DNA of 64,000 bases, from assembly GCF_036881715.1 (NCBI RefSeq), contig NZ_JBAKBF010000001.1, positions 1 through 64,000 of the forward strand, read 5' to 3'. The translations under genes were made by a program, and so were the position numbers. Origin of the DNA: Pannonibacter anstelovis. GTDB lineage: Bacteria; Pseudomonadota; Alphaproteobacteria; Rhizobiales; Stappiaceae. The notes beneath the pieces are model-generated. The model saw only the letters and a program-made list of their open reading frames with translations, did no database searches and had not been told where the DNA came from. Numbering within the stretch: the first letter of the stretch is position 1; every line of letters starts with the position of its first letter. Below are positions 33,970 through 42,741 of the stretch, piece after piece.

Positions 33970-35492
33970 CCCTCGTGCTCACGCCCGGCAAGACCACGCT
34001 GGAGCAGCTGGAACAGCTCTGGCGGGAGGAGTTGCCCGCCCGTCTCGCCCCATCGGCCCGTCCCGCCGTGGAAGCGGCCAGTGCCTTCATTGCAGCCGCT
34101 GCTGCCGGGGATGCAGGCGTCTACGGCGTCAACACCGGTTTCGGCAAGCTCGCCTCGGTGAAGATCGCGGCCAAGGATACGGCAACGCTGCAGCGCAATC
34201 TCATCCTCTCCCATTGCTGCGGTGTGGGAGAGCCGCTGGACCGGGCTGCCACACGGCTGATGATGGCGCTGAAGCTGCTCAGCCTCGGGCGTGGCGCTTC
34301 GGGCGTGCGCTGGGAGGTGATTGCCCTCATCGAGGACATGCTCGACAAGGGCGTGACGCCTGTCGTGCCGTCGCAGGGCTCGGTCGGCGCCTCCGGTGAC
34401 CTGGCTCCGCTTGCCCATATGACGGCGGCAATGATCGGTGCCGGCGAGGCCATTTACGAGGGCGAACGCCTGCCGGGCGGCGAGGCGCTGAAGCGGGCAG
34501 GGCTGACGCCCGTGGTTCTTGGGCCGAAGGAGGGGCTGGCGCTCATCAACGGCACACAGTTTTCCACCGCGCTGGCGCTGATCGGCCTGTTCGGCGCATG
34601 GGCCAATGCGGCCTCCTCGATGGTCATCTCGGCGCTGTCCACCGACGCCATCATGGGCTCCACCGCGCCGCTGCAGCCGGAAATCCATACCTTGCGCGGC
34701 CATCGCGGCCAGATCGAGGTGGCCGAGCGCATGCGGGCGCTGATGGAAGGCTCTGCCATCCGCGAAAGCCACCGGGAAGGCGACACGCGCGTGCAGGACC
34801 CGTACTGCATCCGCTGCCAGCCGCAGGTGCTGGGCGCCTCCGTTGACCTCCTGCGCTTTGCTGCCGGAACGCTGGAAACCGAAGCCAACGCAGTGACCGA
34901 CAATCCGCTGGTGCTTGGGGAGGGCCGCATTGTTTCGGGCGGCAACTTCCATGCCGAGCCAGTTGCCTTTGCGGCGGACCAGATCGCGCTGGCCGTCGCC
35001 GAGATTGGTGCGATTGCCCAGCGGCGCGTGGCGTTGATGGTGGACCCGACGCTCAGCCACGACCTGCCGCCGTTCCTGACGCCGGAGCCGGGGCTTAATT
35101 CCGGCTACATGATCGCCGAAGTGACGACAGCGGCACTGATGAGCGAGAACAAGCATCTGGCGACCCCGTGTTCGACGGATTCAACGCCGACCTCTGCCAA
35201 TCAGGAAGACCATGTGTCCATGGCAGCCCATGGCGCAAGACGGCTGCTGCGGATGAACGAAAATCTGTCAGTCATTCTCGGCGTCGAGGCGTTGTGTGCA
35301 GCACAGGGCATCGAGTTCCGCGCCCCGCTGAAGACCTCGGCACGGCTTCAGGCCGTCATCTCCATGCTGCGCGGCCATGCGCCTGCGCTGAAGGAAGACC
35401 GCTACCTCGCCCCGGATATCGAAGCGGCTGCTGCTCTGGTGCGGGAAGGGGCATTCGTTGCGGCGGCGGAGATCGGGGATTTCCGGCCGTAG
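33966..35492 (+). CDS. hutH: Histidine ammonia-lyase
   Basis: 508 residues. It converts L-histidine to urocanate and ammonia. The self-forming MIO electrophile comes from Ala142-Ser143-Gly144 within GSVGASGDLAPLAHM. The substrate-binding segments GTQFSTALAL and FHAEPVAFAADQIALA are intact. It is coupled to hutI through ATGA. A palindromic repeat separates it from hutG. Confidence 0.97.
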   Translation: MTLVLTPGKTTLEQLEQLWREELPARLAPSARPAVEAASAFIAAAAAGDAGVYGVNTGFGKLASVKIAAKDTATLQRNLILSHCCGVGEPLDRAATRLMMALKLLSLGRGASGVRWEVIALIEDMLDKGVTPVVPSQGSVGASGDLAPLAHMTAAMIGAGEAIYEGERLPGGEALKRAGLTPVVLGPKEGLALINGTQFSTALALIGLFGAWANAASSMVISALSTDAIMGSTAPLQPEIHTLRGHRGQIEVAERMRALMEGSAIRESHREGDTRVQDPYCIRCQPQVLGASVDLLRFAAGTLETEANAVTDNPLVLGEGRIVSGGNFHAEPVAFAADQIALAVAEIGAIAQRRVALMVDPTLSHDLPPFLTPEPGLNSGYMIAEVTTAALMSENKHLATPCSTDSTPTSANQEDHVSMAAHGARRLLRMNENLSVILGVEALCAAQGIEFRAPLKTSARLQAVISMLRGHAPALKEDRYLAPDIEAAAALVREGAFVAAAEIGDFRP

Positions 35493-35560
35493 GTGGGACA
35501 TCTCCGCATCATTTCCGCGGAGACGGTGTGCATTTCGGGCTGCCAGTCAGGCACCAGATC

Positions 35561-35707
35561 CTCTCCCCCCTTGAGGGGGAGATGCCCCTGGCAGGGGGCA
35601 GAGGGGGGTAACGGACTGTCCGCTCATACGAGAGGTGGTGCTGTGTTGAAGCGCTGCTACCCCCCTCTGTCTGCTGACGCAGACATCTCCCCCTCAAGGG
35701 GGGAGAG
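35561..35707. repeat. Palindromic intergenic repeat element, copy 1
   Basis: 147 bases bounded by perfect 24-base inverted ends (35561-35584 and 35684-35707). A second inner inverted pair is built from GCAGAGGGGGGTA and its near-complement TACCCCCCTCTG. The whole could fold into one long hairpin. It shares a 35-base identical block (35590-35624) with the copy at 39681-39822. It has no reading frame of its own and fills the hutH-hutG gap. Confidence 0.85.
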
Positions 35708-35790
35708 GGCGCTGCGGCGGTGTGCAGCCGCCGCCAAACCGAAAGACAGATGAGCGGAACGAAACGGTCACAGGGAAGGATCGAATTGAG

Positions 35791-36606
35791 ATGACGCAGG
35801 ATAGTCAGGCCGTTCCGGCATCGCCCGTGACGGTGGAGCGCGGAGACAGCCCGGTGGTTCTGGGGCTGCCGCATTCGGGCACTTTTGTTCCGGCAGACAT
35901 CCGGGCAAAGCTGAATGCGCGCGGGCTGGTGCTGAGTGATACGGACTGGCATGTGGATACGCTCTATGCCGGACTTCTGCCCGGTTCGACCACCGTTGCC
36001 GCCACCTTCCACCGTTATGTCATCGACGCAAACCGCCCGCCGGATGGCGCAAGCCTCTATCCGGGGCAGAACACCACCGGTCTTGTGCCGCTGACGGACT
36101 TTGATGGCGATAACATCTGGCTTGAAGCGCCCGATGCGGCAGAGATCGAGCGCCGGCGGCTAGCCTTCCATGCACCCTATCATGCAGCGCTGGAGGCAGA
36201 GTTGCGCCGCGTTCACGCCATTCATGGCTTTGCCGTGCTCTATGACTGCCACTCGATCCGCTCCAATATTCCGTTCCTGTTTGAAGGCACGTTGCCGGAC
36301 TTCAACATCGGCACGGTGGAAGGCTCATCCTGCGCGCCTGCGATGGCAGAGGCTGTCGCTAATATCTGCCGGGAGGCGGAGGGCTACTGCACCGTGGTCA
36401 ATGGCCGCTTCAAGGGCGGCTGGACCACGCGCCACTATGGCCGGCCGGAGGAAGGCTTCCACGCCATCCAGATGGAACTGGCGCAGTCAACGCATCTGGC
36501 CACTGAACTGCCGCCTTACGCCTATGACGAGGCGCGGGCAGGGCGGCTGCGGCACATCCTGAAGACCATTCTCGAAACCATCGCATCAGGCAGCTGGCGC
36601 GGCTGA
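35791..36606 (+). CDS. hutG: N-formylglutamate deformylase
   Basis: 271 residues. It hydrolyses N-formylglutamate to glutamate and formate, completing the route through HutF. The family motifs are LGLPHSGTFVP, DTDWHVDTLYA, ANRPPDGASLYPGQ and YDCHSIRSNIP. ATG 35791 is the homologous start; a frame from 35722 would begin in the repeat. It is separated from hutH by a repeat element but is probably still on the hut transcript. Confidence 0.95.
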   Translation: MTQDSQAVPASPVTVERGDSPVVLGLPHSGTFVPADIRAKLNARGLVLSDTDWHVDTLYAGLLPGSTTVAATFHRYVIDANRPPDGASLYPGQNTTGLVPLTDFDGDNIWLEAPDAAEIERRRLAFHAPYHAALEAELRRVHAIHGFAVLYDCHSIRSNIPFLFEGTLPDFNIGTVEGSSCAPAMAEAVANICREAEGYCTVVNGRFKGGWTTRHYGRPEEGFHAIQMELAQSTHLATELPPYAYDEARAGRLRHILKTILETIASGSWRG

Positions 36607-36666
36607 GGCCGCCGCCCTTCCTGTTTGTTGCAAATCCAATGAAATAGCATGATCCGGAGAGGAAAC

Positions 36667-38352
36667 ATGACCAATCCCCGCCATAACCAGCGTGATATTT
36701 TCCCGCCCACCGGCACCACGCTCAATGCCAAGAGCTGGCTGACGGAAGCCCCGTTGCGCATGCTGATGAACAACCTCCATCCGGATGTTGCCGAAAACCC
36801 GCATGCGCTGGTGGTCTATGGCGGCATCGGCCGGGCGGCGCGCACCTGGGATGATTTTGACCGCATCGTCGCGGCGCTGAAGGCGCTGGAAGACAACGAG
36901 ACGCTGCTGGTGCAGTCCGGCAAGCCGGTGGGCGTGTTCCGGACCCATGCGGATGCGCCGCGTGTGTTGATTGCCAATTCCAATCTTGTGCCGCACTGGG
37001 CCACCTGGGACCATTTCAACGAGTTGGACAAGAAGGGCCTGGCCATGTACGGCCAGATGACCGCCGGGTCGTGGATCTACATCGGCACGCAGGGCATCGT
37101 GCAGGGCACCTATGAAACCTTCGTGGAGGCCGGGCGCCAGCACTATGGCGGCAATCTCAAGGGCAAGTGGATCCTGACCGGCGGCCTCGGCGGCATGGGC
37201 GGCGCGCAGCCGCTGGCCGCTGTCATGGCTGGCGCCTGCTGCCTTGCTGTGGAATGCGACGAGACCCGCGCCGACTTCCGCATCCGTACCCGTTATGTGG
37301 ACGAAAAGACCCATTCTCTGGATGAGGCGCTGGCGATGATTGACCGCTGGACGAAGGCGGGCGAGGCCAAGTCCGTGGCGCTTATCGGCAACGCGGCCGA
37401 CGTGTTCCCGGAACTGGTCAAGCGCATGAAGGCAGGCGGCCCGCGCCCGGATATCGTCACCGACCAGACTTCGGCGCATGACCCGGTGCATGGCTATCTG
37501 CCTTCCGGCTGGAGCGTTGCCGAATGGCGGGCGAAGCAGGAGAGCGATCCCAAGGCCGTCGAGAAGGCGGCCCGTGCCTCGATGCGGGTGCATGTGGAGG
37601 CGATGGTGGACTTCTGGAACGCAGGTGTGCCGACCCTCGACTATGGCAACAACATCCGCCAAGTGGCCAAGGACGAAGGGCTGGAAAATGCCTTTGCCTT
37701 CCCCGGTTTCGTGCCCGCCTATATCCGCCCGCTGTTCTGCCGCGGCATCGGGCCGTTCCGCTGGTGCGCGCTGTCGGGCGACCCGGAGGACATCTACAAA
37801 ACCGACCAGAAGGTGAAGGAGCTGATCCCGGATGATGCTCACCTGCACAACTGGCTGGACATGGCGCGCGAGCGCATCGCCTTCCAGGGCCTGCCCGCCC
37901 GCATCTGCTGGGTGGGGCTTGGCCTGCGCCACAAGCTCGGACTTGCCTTCAATGAGATGGTGCGCAACGGTGAACTGAAGGCACCCATCGTGATCGGGCG
38001 TGATCACCTCGATTCAGGCTCCGTTGCCTCGCCCAACCGCGAGACGGAAGCGATGAAGGACGGCTCGGATGCCGTCTCCGACTGGCCGCTGCTGAACGCG
38101 CTGCTCAACACCGCATCGGGTGCCACCTGGGTGTCGCTGCACCACGGCGGCGGCGTTGGCATGGGCTTCTCGCAGCATTCCGGCATGGTGATCTGCTGCG
38201 ATGGCACGGAAGCGGCAGACCGGCGCATTGCCAATGTGCTTTGGAACGATCCGGCCACCGGCGTTATGCGCCACGCGGATGCAGGCTACGAAATCGCACT
38301 TGATTGCGCCCGCGAGAACGGACTTAACCTGCCTGCTATTCTGAAAGATTGA
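36667..38352 (+). CDS. hutU: Urocanate hydratase
   Basis: 562 residues. It hydrates urocanate to imidazolone propionate using tightly bound NAD as an electrophile. The NAD loop GGLGGMGGAQPLA and the active-site region QTSAHDPVHGYLP are present, as are FCRGIGPFRW and LHHGGGVGMGFSQHSG. ATG 36667 follows GGAGAGGAAAC. A TRAP transporter follows, after 54 bases. Confidence 0.97.
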   Translation: MTNPRHNQRDIFPPTGTTLNAKSWLTEAPLRMLMNNLHPDVAENPHALVVYGGIGRAARTWDDFDRIVAALKALEDNETLLVQSGKPVGVFRTHADAPRVLIANSNLVPHWATWDHFNELDKKGLAMYGQMTAGSWIYIGTQGIVQGTYETFVEAGRQHYGGNLKGKWILTGGLGGMGGAQPLAAVMAGACCLAVECDETRADFRIRTRYVDEKTHSLDEALAMIDRWTKAGEAKSVALIGNAADVFPELVKRMKAGGPRPDIVTDQTSAHDPVHGYLPSGWSVAEWRAKQESDPKAVEKAARASMRVHVEAMVDFWNAGVPTLDYGNNIRQVAKDEGLENAFAFPGFVPAYIRPLFCRGIGPFRWCALSGDPEDIYKTDQKVKELIPDDAHLHNWLDMARERIAFQGLPARICWVGLGLRHKLGLAFNEMVRNGELKAPIVIGRDHLDSGSVASPNRETEAMKDGSDAVSDWPLLNALLNTASGATWVSLHHGGGVGMGFSQHSGMVICCDGTEAADRRIANVLWNDPATGVMRHADAGYEIALDCARENGLNLPAILKD

Positions 38353-38406
38353 GAAAAATCAGAAGCAGGCGATTCACGAGTGGAACCAGCAGGATGGAGA
38401 ACTGAC

Positions 38407-39507
38407 ATGCAAAGACGCGACTTCCTCAAGGCAGCGGGCATTGGTGCGGCGGCAACGGCAACGGGCGCAGCCCTCGCCACCCCGGCTATTGCCCAGGGCA
38501 TTACCAAGTGGCGCATGGTCACCGCGTGGCCGAAGAACCTGCCGGGGCCGGGCGTTGCCGCCCAGATGCTGGCAGACCGCATCACCGCCCTGTCGGGTGG
38601 CCGTCTGGAAGTGGAGCTTTTCGCCGCCGGTGAAGTCGTCCCCGGTCCCGGCGTGTTTGATGCCGTGGCCGAAGGCACGGCGGAGATCTACCACGCCGTT
38701 CCGGCCTACTGGGGCTCCAAGTCCAAGGGCATTCTGCTGTTTGGCTCTCAGCCGCTCGGCCTCACTGCCATCGAGCAGACCGGCTGGCTGATGCAGGGCG
38801 GCGGTCAGGCACTCTATGACGAGATGTATGGCCGCTTCGGCCTGAAGCCGTTCCTGTGCGGCAACTCCGGCCCGCAGTGGTTCGGCTGGTTCCGCAACGA
38901 GATCAAGACGGTGGATGACCTCAAGGGCCTGAAGTACCGCACCACCGGCCTCAACTCGGAAGTCTGCGCCAAGCTGGGCATGGCGGTGGAGGCCATGTCG
39001 GGACCGGCCATGTTCCAGGCGCTGCAATCCGGCGCGCTGGATGCGGGCGAGTTCATCGGCCCGTGGTCCGACAGCGCCCTCGGCCTGCAGCAGGTAGCCA
39101 AGAACTACTATGCGCCAGGTGTTGGAGAGCCGGGTTCGGCCGAAGAGTGCGCAGTCAACCTCAAGGCCTGGGAAGCCCTGCCGGATGACCTGAAGCAGGC
39201 GGTCGCCTATGCGGCGGAAAGCCTCTACAATCCGGTGCTGACCGAATACAACACCAAGCACGCCATGGCACTGCGCGAGCTGACAGCCAACCATGGCGTC
39301 ACCGTGCGCAAGCTGCCGGACGAGATCGTCATCGCCATGGGCAATGCCATGGGCGAGGTGGTCAAGGAGCTGCGCGACAGCGATGACGAGCTGGTGCGCA
39401 AGATCACCGAAAGCTTCCTCGAGTACCGCAAGCTGATGGTCGAATACATGCCCTATGCGGACGCTGGCCAGATGAACGCCCGCGGCCTCGATTACAACTA
39501 CGGCTGA
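38407..39507 (+). CDS. TRAP transporter substrate-binding protein (DctP/TakP-like)
   Basis: 366 residues with a Tat-type signal (MQRRDFLKAAG, cleaved after AIA-Q near residue 30). The mature part resembles TakP, which binds 2-oxo acids: ITKWRMVTAWPKNLPGPG, a carboxylate-binding Arg in LKYRTTGL, and FQALQSGALDAGEFIGP. It sits directly after hutU, with its two membrane partners 480 bases on and hutD beyond them. A histidine-pathway carboxylate such as urocanate or imidazolepyruvate is therefore a plausible ligand; this is inference. Confidence 0.9.
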   Translation: MQRRDFLKAAGIGAAATATGAALATPAIAQGITKWRMVTAWPKNLPGPGVAAQMLADRITALSGGRLEVELFAAGEVVPGPGVFDAVAEGTAEIYHAVPAYWGSKSKGILLFGSQPLGLTAIEQTGWLMQGGGQALYDEMYGRFGLKPFLCGNSGPQWFGWFRNEIKTVDDLKGLKYRTTGLNSEVCAKLGMAVEAMSGPAMFQALQSGALDAGEFIGPWSDSALGLQQVAKNYYAPGVGEPGSAEECAVNLKAWEALPDDLKQAVAYAAESLYNPVLTEYNTKHAMALRELTANHGVTVRKLPDEIVIAMGNAMGEVVKELRDSDDELVRKITESFLEYRKLMVEYMPYADAGQMNARGLDYNYG

Positions 39508-39991
39508 GCCTAATGCCCCGGTGCGGTGTAAAAGCCGCGCCGGGTTTGCCTTTGATGTCATCCCGGTTTGCCGCATTGCGGCAAGACCAGGATCCAGTAT
39601 CCGGGGTGCTCGCGGTGCCGGGGAGTGTACCGCAGGCTCCGGACGATGTTTATGCCGGACAATCAGTCAGGCTCCCGTTCTTCTCCCACTTTAGGGGGAG
39701 ATGCCCCCGGCAGGGGGCAGAGGGGGGTAACGGACTGTCCGCTTGTGAGAGAGATGGTGCACTGCCGGAGCGCTGCTACACCCCTTTGTCTGCTGCGCAG
39801 ACATCCCCTCTAGGGGGAGAGGGGTGCCGCGGTGAAGCGATAGTCCTTCCTCTCTTCTTGCGTCCGGTGCAGACATTGCCCAAACACCGGGGGCGCTGGA
39901 TCCCCGACGGCGCGGGGATGACGCCAAAGATGAAACGAAAGCAAATATGATCAGCGCGGCAAACGCCCGCAGCAGCAGGGGACATGAGGGA
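39508..39991. other. Repeat-rich gap between the TRAP binding protein and its permease genes
   Basis: The 484 bases contain no credible gene. They hold copy 2 of the palindromic element (39681-39822), flanked by two half-sites of a different common repeat: GTCATCC...GGATCCAG at 39557-39597 and CTGGATCC...GGATGAC at 39896-39922, in inverted orientation. Confidence 0.65.
39681..39822. repeat. Palindromic intergenic repeat element, copy 2
   Basis: About 142 bases homologous along their length to the element at 35561-35707, including a 35-base identical block (39709-39743). The terminal inverted arms are decayed here, with several mismatches between 39681-39703 and 39802-39822. It lies within the TRAP operon gap. 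Confidence 0.8.
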
Positions 39992-40492
39992 ATGGAACGG
40001 CTTGCCAGGTTGCTGGATGGGGTCAGCAGGGCAGTGGGGGCGGTGACGATCTGGTTTGCGCTGGCGATGGTGCTGCTGCAGTTTGTCATCGTGCTGCTGC
40101 GCTATGTGTTCGGCTACAGCTCGATCTTCCTGAACGAAGGCGTGCTTTATCTGCATGCCAGCGTCTTCATGCTGGGGGCGGGCTACACGCTGATGGTCAA
40201 CGGCCATGTGCGTGTGGACATCTACTACGCCCGCATGACGGCACGCGGGCAGGCGGTGATCGACCTGTTCGGCCATGTGGCGCTGCTGGGCGCCTCGCTG
40301 GTGATGCTGCTCGTCTACTCCTGGCCCAGCGTGCAGCGTTCCTGGGCCATTCTCGAAGGGCCGATTTCCGTTGGCGGCATTCCCGCCTCCTTCCTGTTGA
40401 AGAGCCTCATTCCGGTGTTCTGTGTTCTCCTTCTCCTGCAGGGCTGTGCCGCCTTCCTGCGTGACTGCCTCAAGCTGCGGAGCGCCGCATGA
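39992..40492 (+). CDS. TRAP transporter small permease (DctQ-like)
   Basis: 166 residues, with four transmembrane helices and the family loop NEGVLYLHASVFMLGAGYTL and GHVRVDIYY. It bridges the binding protein and the large permease. I chose ATG 39992 because AGGGGACATGAGGGA precedes it; ATG 39947 would add 15 polar residues with a poor ribosome site. It overlaps the large permease by four bases. Confidence 0.88.
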   Translation: MERLARLLDGVSRAVGAVTIWFALAMVLLQFVIVLLRYVFGYSSIFLNEGVLYLHASVFMLGAGYTLMVNGHVRVDIYYARMTARGQAVIDLFGHVALLGASLVMLLVYSWPSVQRSWAILEGPISVGGIPASFLLKSLIPVFCVLLLLQGCAAFLRDCLKLRSAA

Positions 40493-42036
40493 TCCCGCTT
40501 GATATTCTGATGTTCGCCGCACTGATCGGCTTCATTCTGCTCGGCTATCCGGTTGCCTTCACCATTGCCGGGGTGGCCACGGGCTTTGCACTGCTCGGCT
40601 TTGCGCTGGGTGATTTCAACCTGTCGCTGATGGGGGCGCTCGGCCAGCGGTTCTTTGCGGTGCTCACCAATCCGGTGCTGACGGCCATTCCGCTCTTCGT
40701 GCTGATGGGCGTGATCCTCGAAAAAAGCCGCATCGCCGAAGACCTGCTGGAAACCATGGGCCGCCTGTTCGGCACCATGCGCGGCGGGCTTGGCGTGTCC
40801 GTGGTTCTGGTTGGCGCGCTGCTGGCCGCCTCCACCGGCATTGTCGGGGCAACGGTGGTTGCCATGGGCATGATCGCCCTGCCGGCGATGCTGCGCAATG
40901 GCTATAATCCGCGCCTTTCTGCCGGTCTCATCTGCGCCTCCGGCACGCTCGGCCAGATCATTCCGCCCTCGACGCTGCTGATCATTCTCGCCGATGTCAT
41001 GTCTTCCGCCTTCCAGCAGGCACAGTACAAGCAGGGCAAATTCTCCATCGAGACCATTTCCGTCGGCCAGACCTTTGCCGCTGCCCTTGTGCCGGGGCTG
41101 CTGCTTGTGGCGCTTTATGTGGGCTATGTGCTGCTGCGCGCCTGGCTGGTGCCTGCAGATGCGCCGGCCATGAAGGATCTGGACCGCAAGGCCACGCGCG
41201 GCGAGGTGATGGGCGCGATCCTGCCCGCCGTCCTCCTCATCGTCGCGGTGCTCGGTGCCGTGCTCTTCGGCGTTGCCTCGCCCAACGAGGCTGCGTCGGT
41301 GGGGGCAGTCGGCGCCATTCTGCTGGCCGGTTACAAGCAGGGCGGCCCGAAGCGGCTGATCCTGGGCGGTGCCATCGCGCTCTTTGTGCTGGTGCTGGCA
41401 GCCGGATATTATCCGGTGCGGCTGCAGCGCTCGGACGCCGGATTGCTGGAATATGCCGTGGCGGGTATCTATTCGATCCTTGCCTTGACCGGCCTTGCCG
41501 CCGTTGCCATGTCCCTGCGCCAGTCCTTTGCCGCCCGGACGCTGATCCCGGCGCTGACGCAGACCATGGTGGTCACCTCGATGATCTTCGCCACCATCCT
41601 GATGGCCTCCTTCTTCTCGCTGGTCTTCGTTGGCCTTGGCGGCGAGCACCGGGTGGCCGATATTCTGGCGGCGATGCCGGGCGGACCCACGGGCGCGCTG
41701 ATCTTTGCCATGGCCTTCATCTTCGTGCTCGGCTTCTTCCTCGACTTCGTGGAAATCGCCGTCATCCTGCTGCCGCTGCTGATCCCGCCGCTGATCCTCA
41801 TGGGCCATGATCCGGTGTGGCTGGCGGTGCTGATCGCCATCAACCTGCAAAGCTCGTTCCTGACACCGCCCTTCGGCTTCTCCCTGTTCTATCTGCGCGG
41901 GGCAGCCCCCAAGGAAGTCACCACAGGCATGATCTATCAGGGCGTCGTGCCTTTCATCCTGCTGCAGATCCTCGCCATGGCGCTCATCTGGTTTGTGCCG
42001 CAGATCGGCACCTTCCTGCCCAAGGTGATGTTCTGA
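40489..42036 (+). CDS. TRAP transporter large permease (DctM-like)
   Basis: 515 residues, longer than the usual ~430 because of an extra segment near 270-350. Twelve or more membrane helices carry the elevator motifs TGIVGATVVAMGMIALPAM and CASGTLGQIIPPSTLL. It imports the ligand delivered by the binding protein using the sodium gradient. It overlaps the small permease in ATGA and hutD by one base. Confidence 0.93.
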   Translation: MIPLDILMFAALIGFILLGYPVAFTIAGVATGFALLGFALGDFNLSLMGALGQRFFAVLTNPVLTAIPLFVLMGVILEKSRIAEDLLETMGRLFGTMRGGLGVSVVLVGALLAASTGIVGATVVAMGMIALPAMLRNGYNPRLSAGLICASGTLGQIIPPSTLLIILADVMSSAFQQAQYKQGKFSIETISVGQTFAAALVPGLLLVALYVGYVLLRAWLVPADAPAMKDLDRKATRGEVMGAILPAVLLIVAVLGAVLFGVASPNEAASVGAVGAILLAGYKQGGPKRLILGGAIALFVLVLAAGYYPVRLQRSDAGLLEYAVAGIYSILALTGLAAVAMSLRQSFAARTLIPALTQTMVVTSMIFATILMASFFSLVFVGLGGEHRVADILAAMPGGPTGALIFAMAFIFVLGFFLDFVEIAVILLPLLIPPLILMGHDPVWLAVLIAINLQSSFLTPPFGFSLFYLRGAAPKEVTTGMIYQGVVPFILLQILAMALIWFVPQIGTFLPKVMF

Positions 42037-42635
42037 TGCCGGTGCAGCTCATCCGCTGGGGCATGGCGCGGGCCATGCCCTGGAAGAACGGCGGCGGCAT
42101 CACGCATGAGCTCGCCGTCTTCCCGGAAACGGCCGGGCTTGAAGACTTCGGCTGGCGGCTCTCCATGGCAGAGGTTGCCAGCGACGGCCCATTCTCCGCC
42201 TTCACCGGCATCCACCGGACGCTGGCACTGGTGGACGGGGCAGGCATCGGCCTCGATTTCGGCGCTGAGGGAGAAACCGTCCTCAGCACGCCCGGCACCT
42301 TCACCAGCTTCGATGGCGGCGTTCCCGTCACAGGCCGGCTCATCGATGGCCCGGTGCTGGATTTCAACGTCATGACCCGGCGCGGAGCGTTTCGTCACTC
42401 CATGGAGCAGCTCACGCTGGAGGAGGGCAACGGTCTCGAATGCTCAGGTCCCGGCGCAGGGGAAACCATCGCGCTGGTCTGCGTATCGGGCCGTGTCACC
42501 GTTACCTTGGCCAAGAGCGGCAGAGAGACGCTTCAGCCGCGCGATTGTCTTCTTGTCACGGATGAATCGGAGGCGCCGCTGATCTTCGGTGGTCACGGGA
42601 CTATTTGCATGGCACGGCTTGGGCCAGACGCGTAA
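42036..42635 (+). CDS. hutD: HutD family protein
   Basis: 199 residues, a bicupin-fold protein conserved in hut loci. Motifs PWKNGGGITHELAVFP and WRLSMAEVASDGPFSAF are typical. In Pseudomonas fluorescens HutD is thought to limit hut expression, perhaps by binding formylglutamate or urocanate. It starts at ATG 42036 within the TGATG junction with the permease stop. This ties the TRAP genes to the hut operon. Confidence 0.93.
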   Translation: MPVQLIRWGMARAMPWKNGGGITHELAVFPETAGLEDFGWRLSMAEVASDGPFSAFTGIHRTLALVDGAGIGLDFGAEGETVLSTPGTFTSFDGGVPVTGRLIDGPVLDFNVMTRRGAFRHSMEQLTLEEGNGLECSGPGAGETIALVCVSGRVTVTLAKSGRETLQPRDCLLVTDESEAPLIFGGHGTICMARLGPDA

Positions 42636-42678
42636 CGGCCCACGCCCCTGCAATCTATCCATTCATCTGCCGGACGGC

Positions 42679-42722
42679 GCCGCTGTCCTGGACTTCAGCC
42701 TTGCATCAGCGGGGACAGCGGC
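42679..42722. terminator. Inverted repeat between convergent hutD and ROK genes
   Basis: Perfect 10-base arms GCCGCTGTCC (42679-42688) and GGACAGCGGC (42713-42722) with a 24-base loop, placed between two convergent stop codons. No T run; termination is inferred from position. Confidence 0.4.
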
Positions 42723-42741
42723 CAGGGGACGTTTTCAGCCT

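Noticed and set aside
35561..35707. Palindromic element as a CRISPR repeat
   Set aside because: There are only two copies 4 kb apart and no spacer-repeat periodicity or cas gene.
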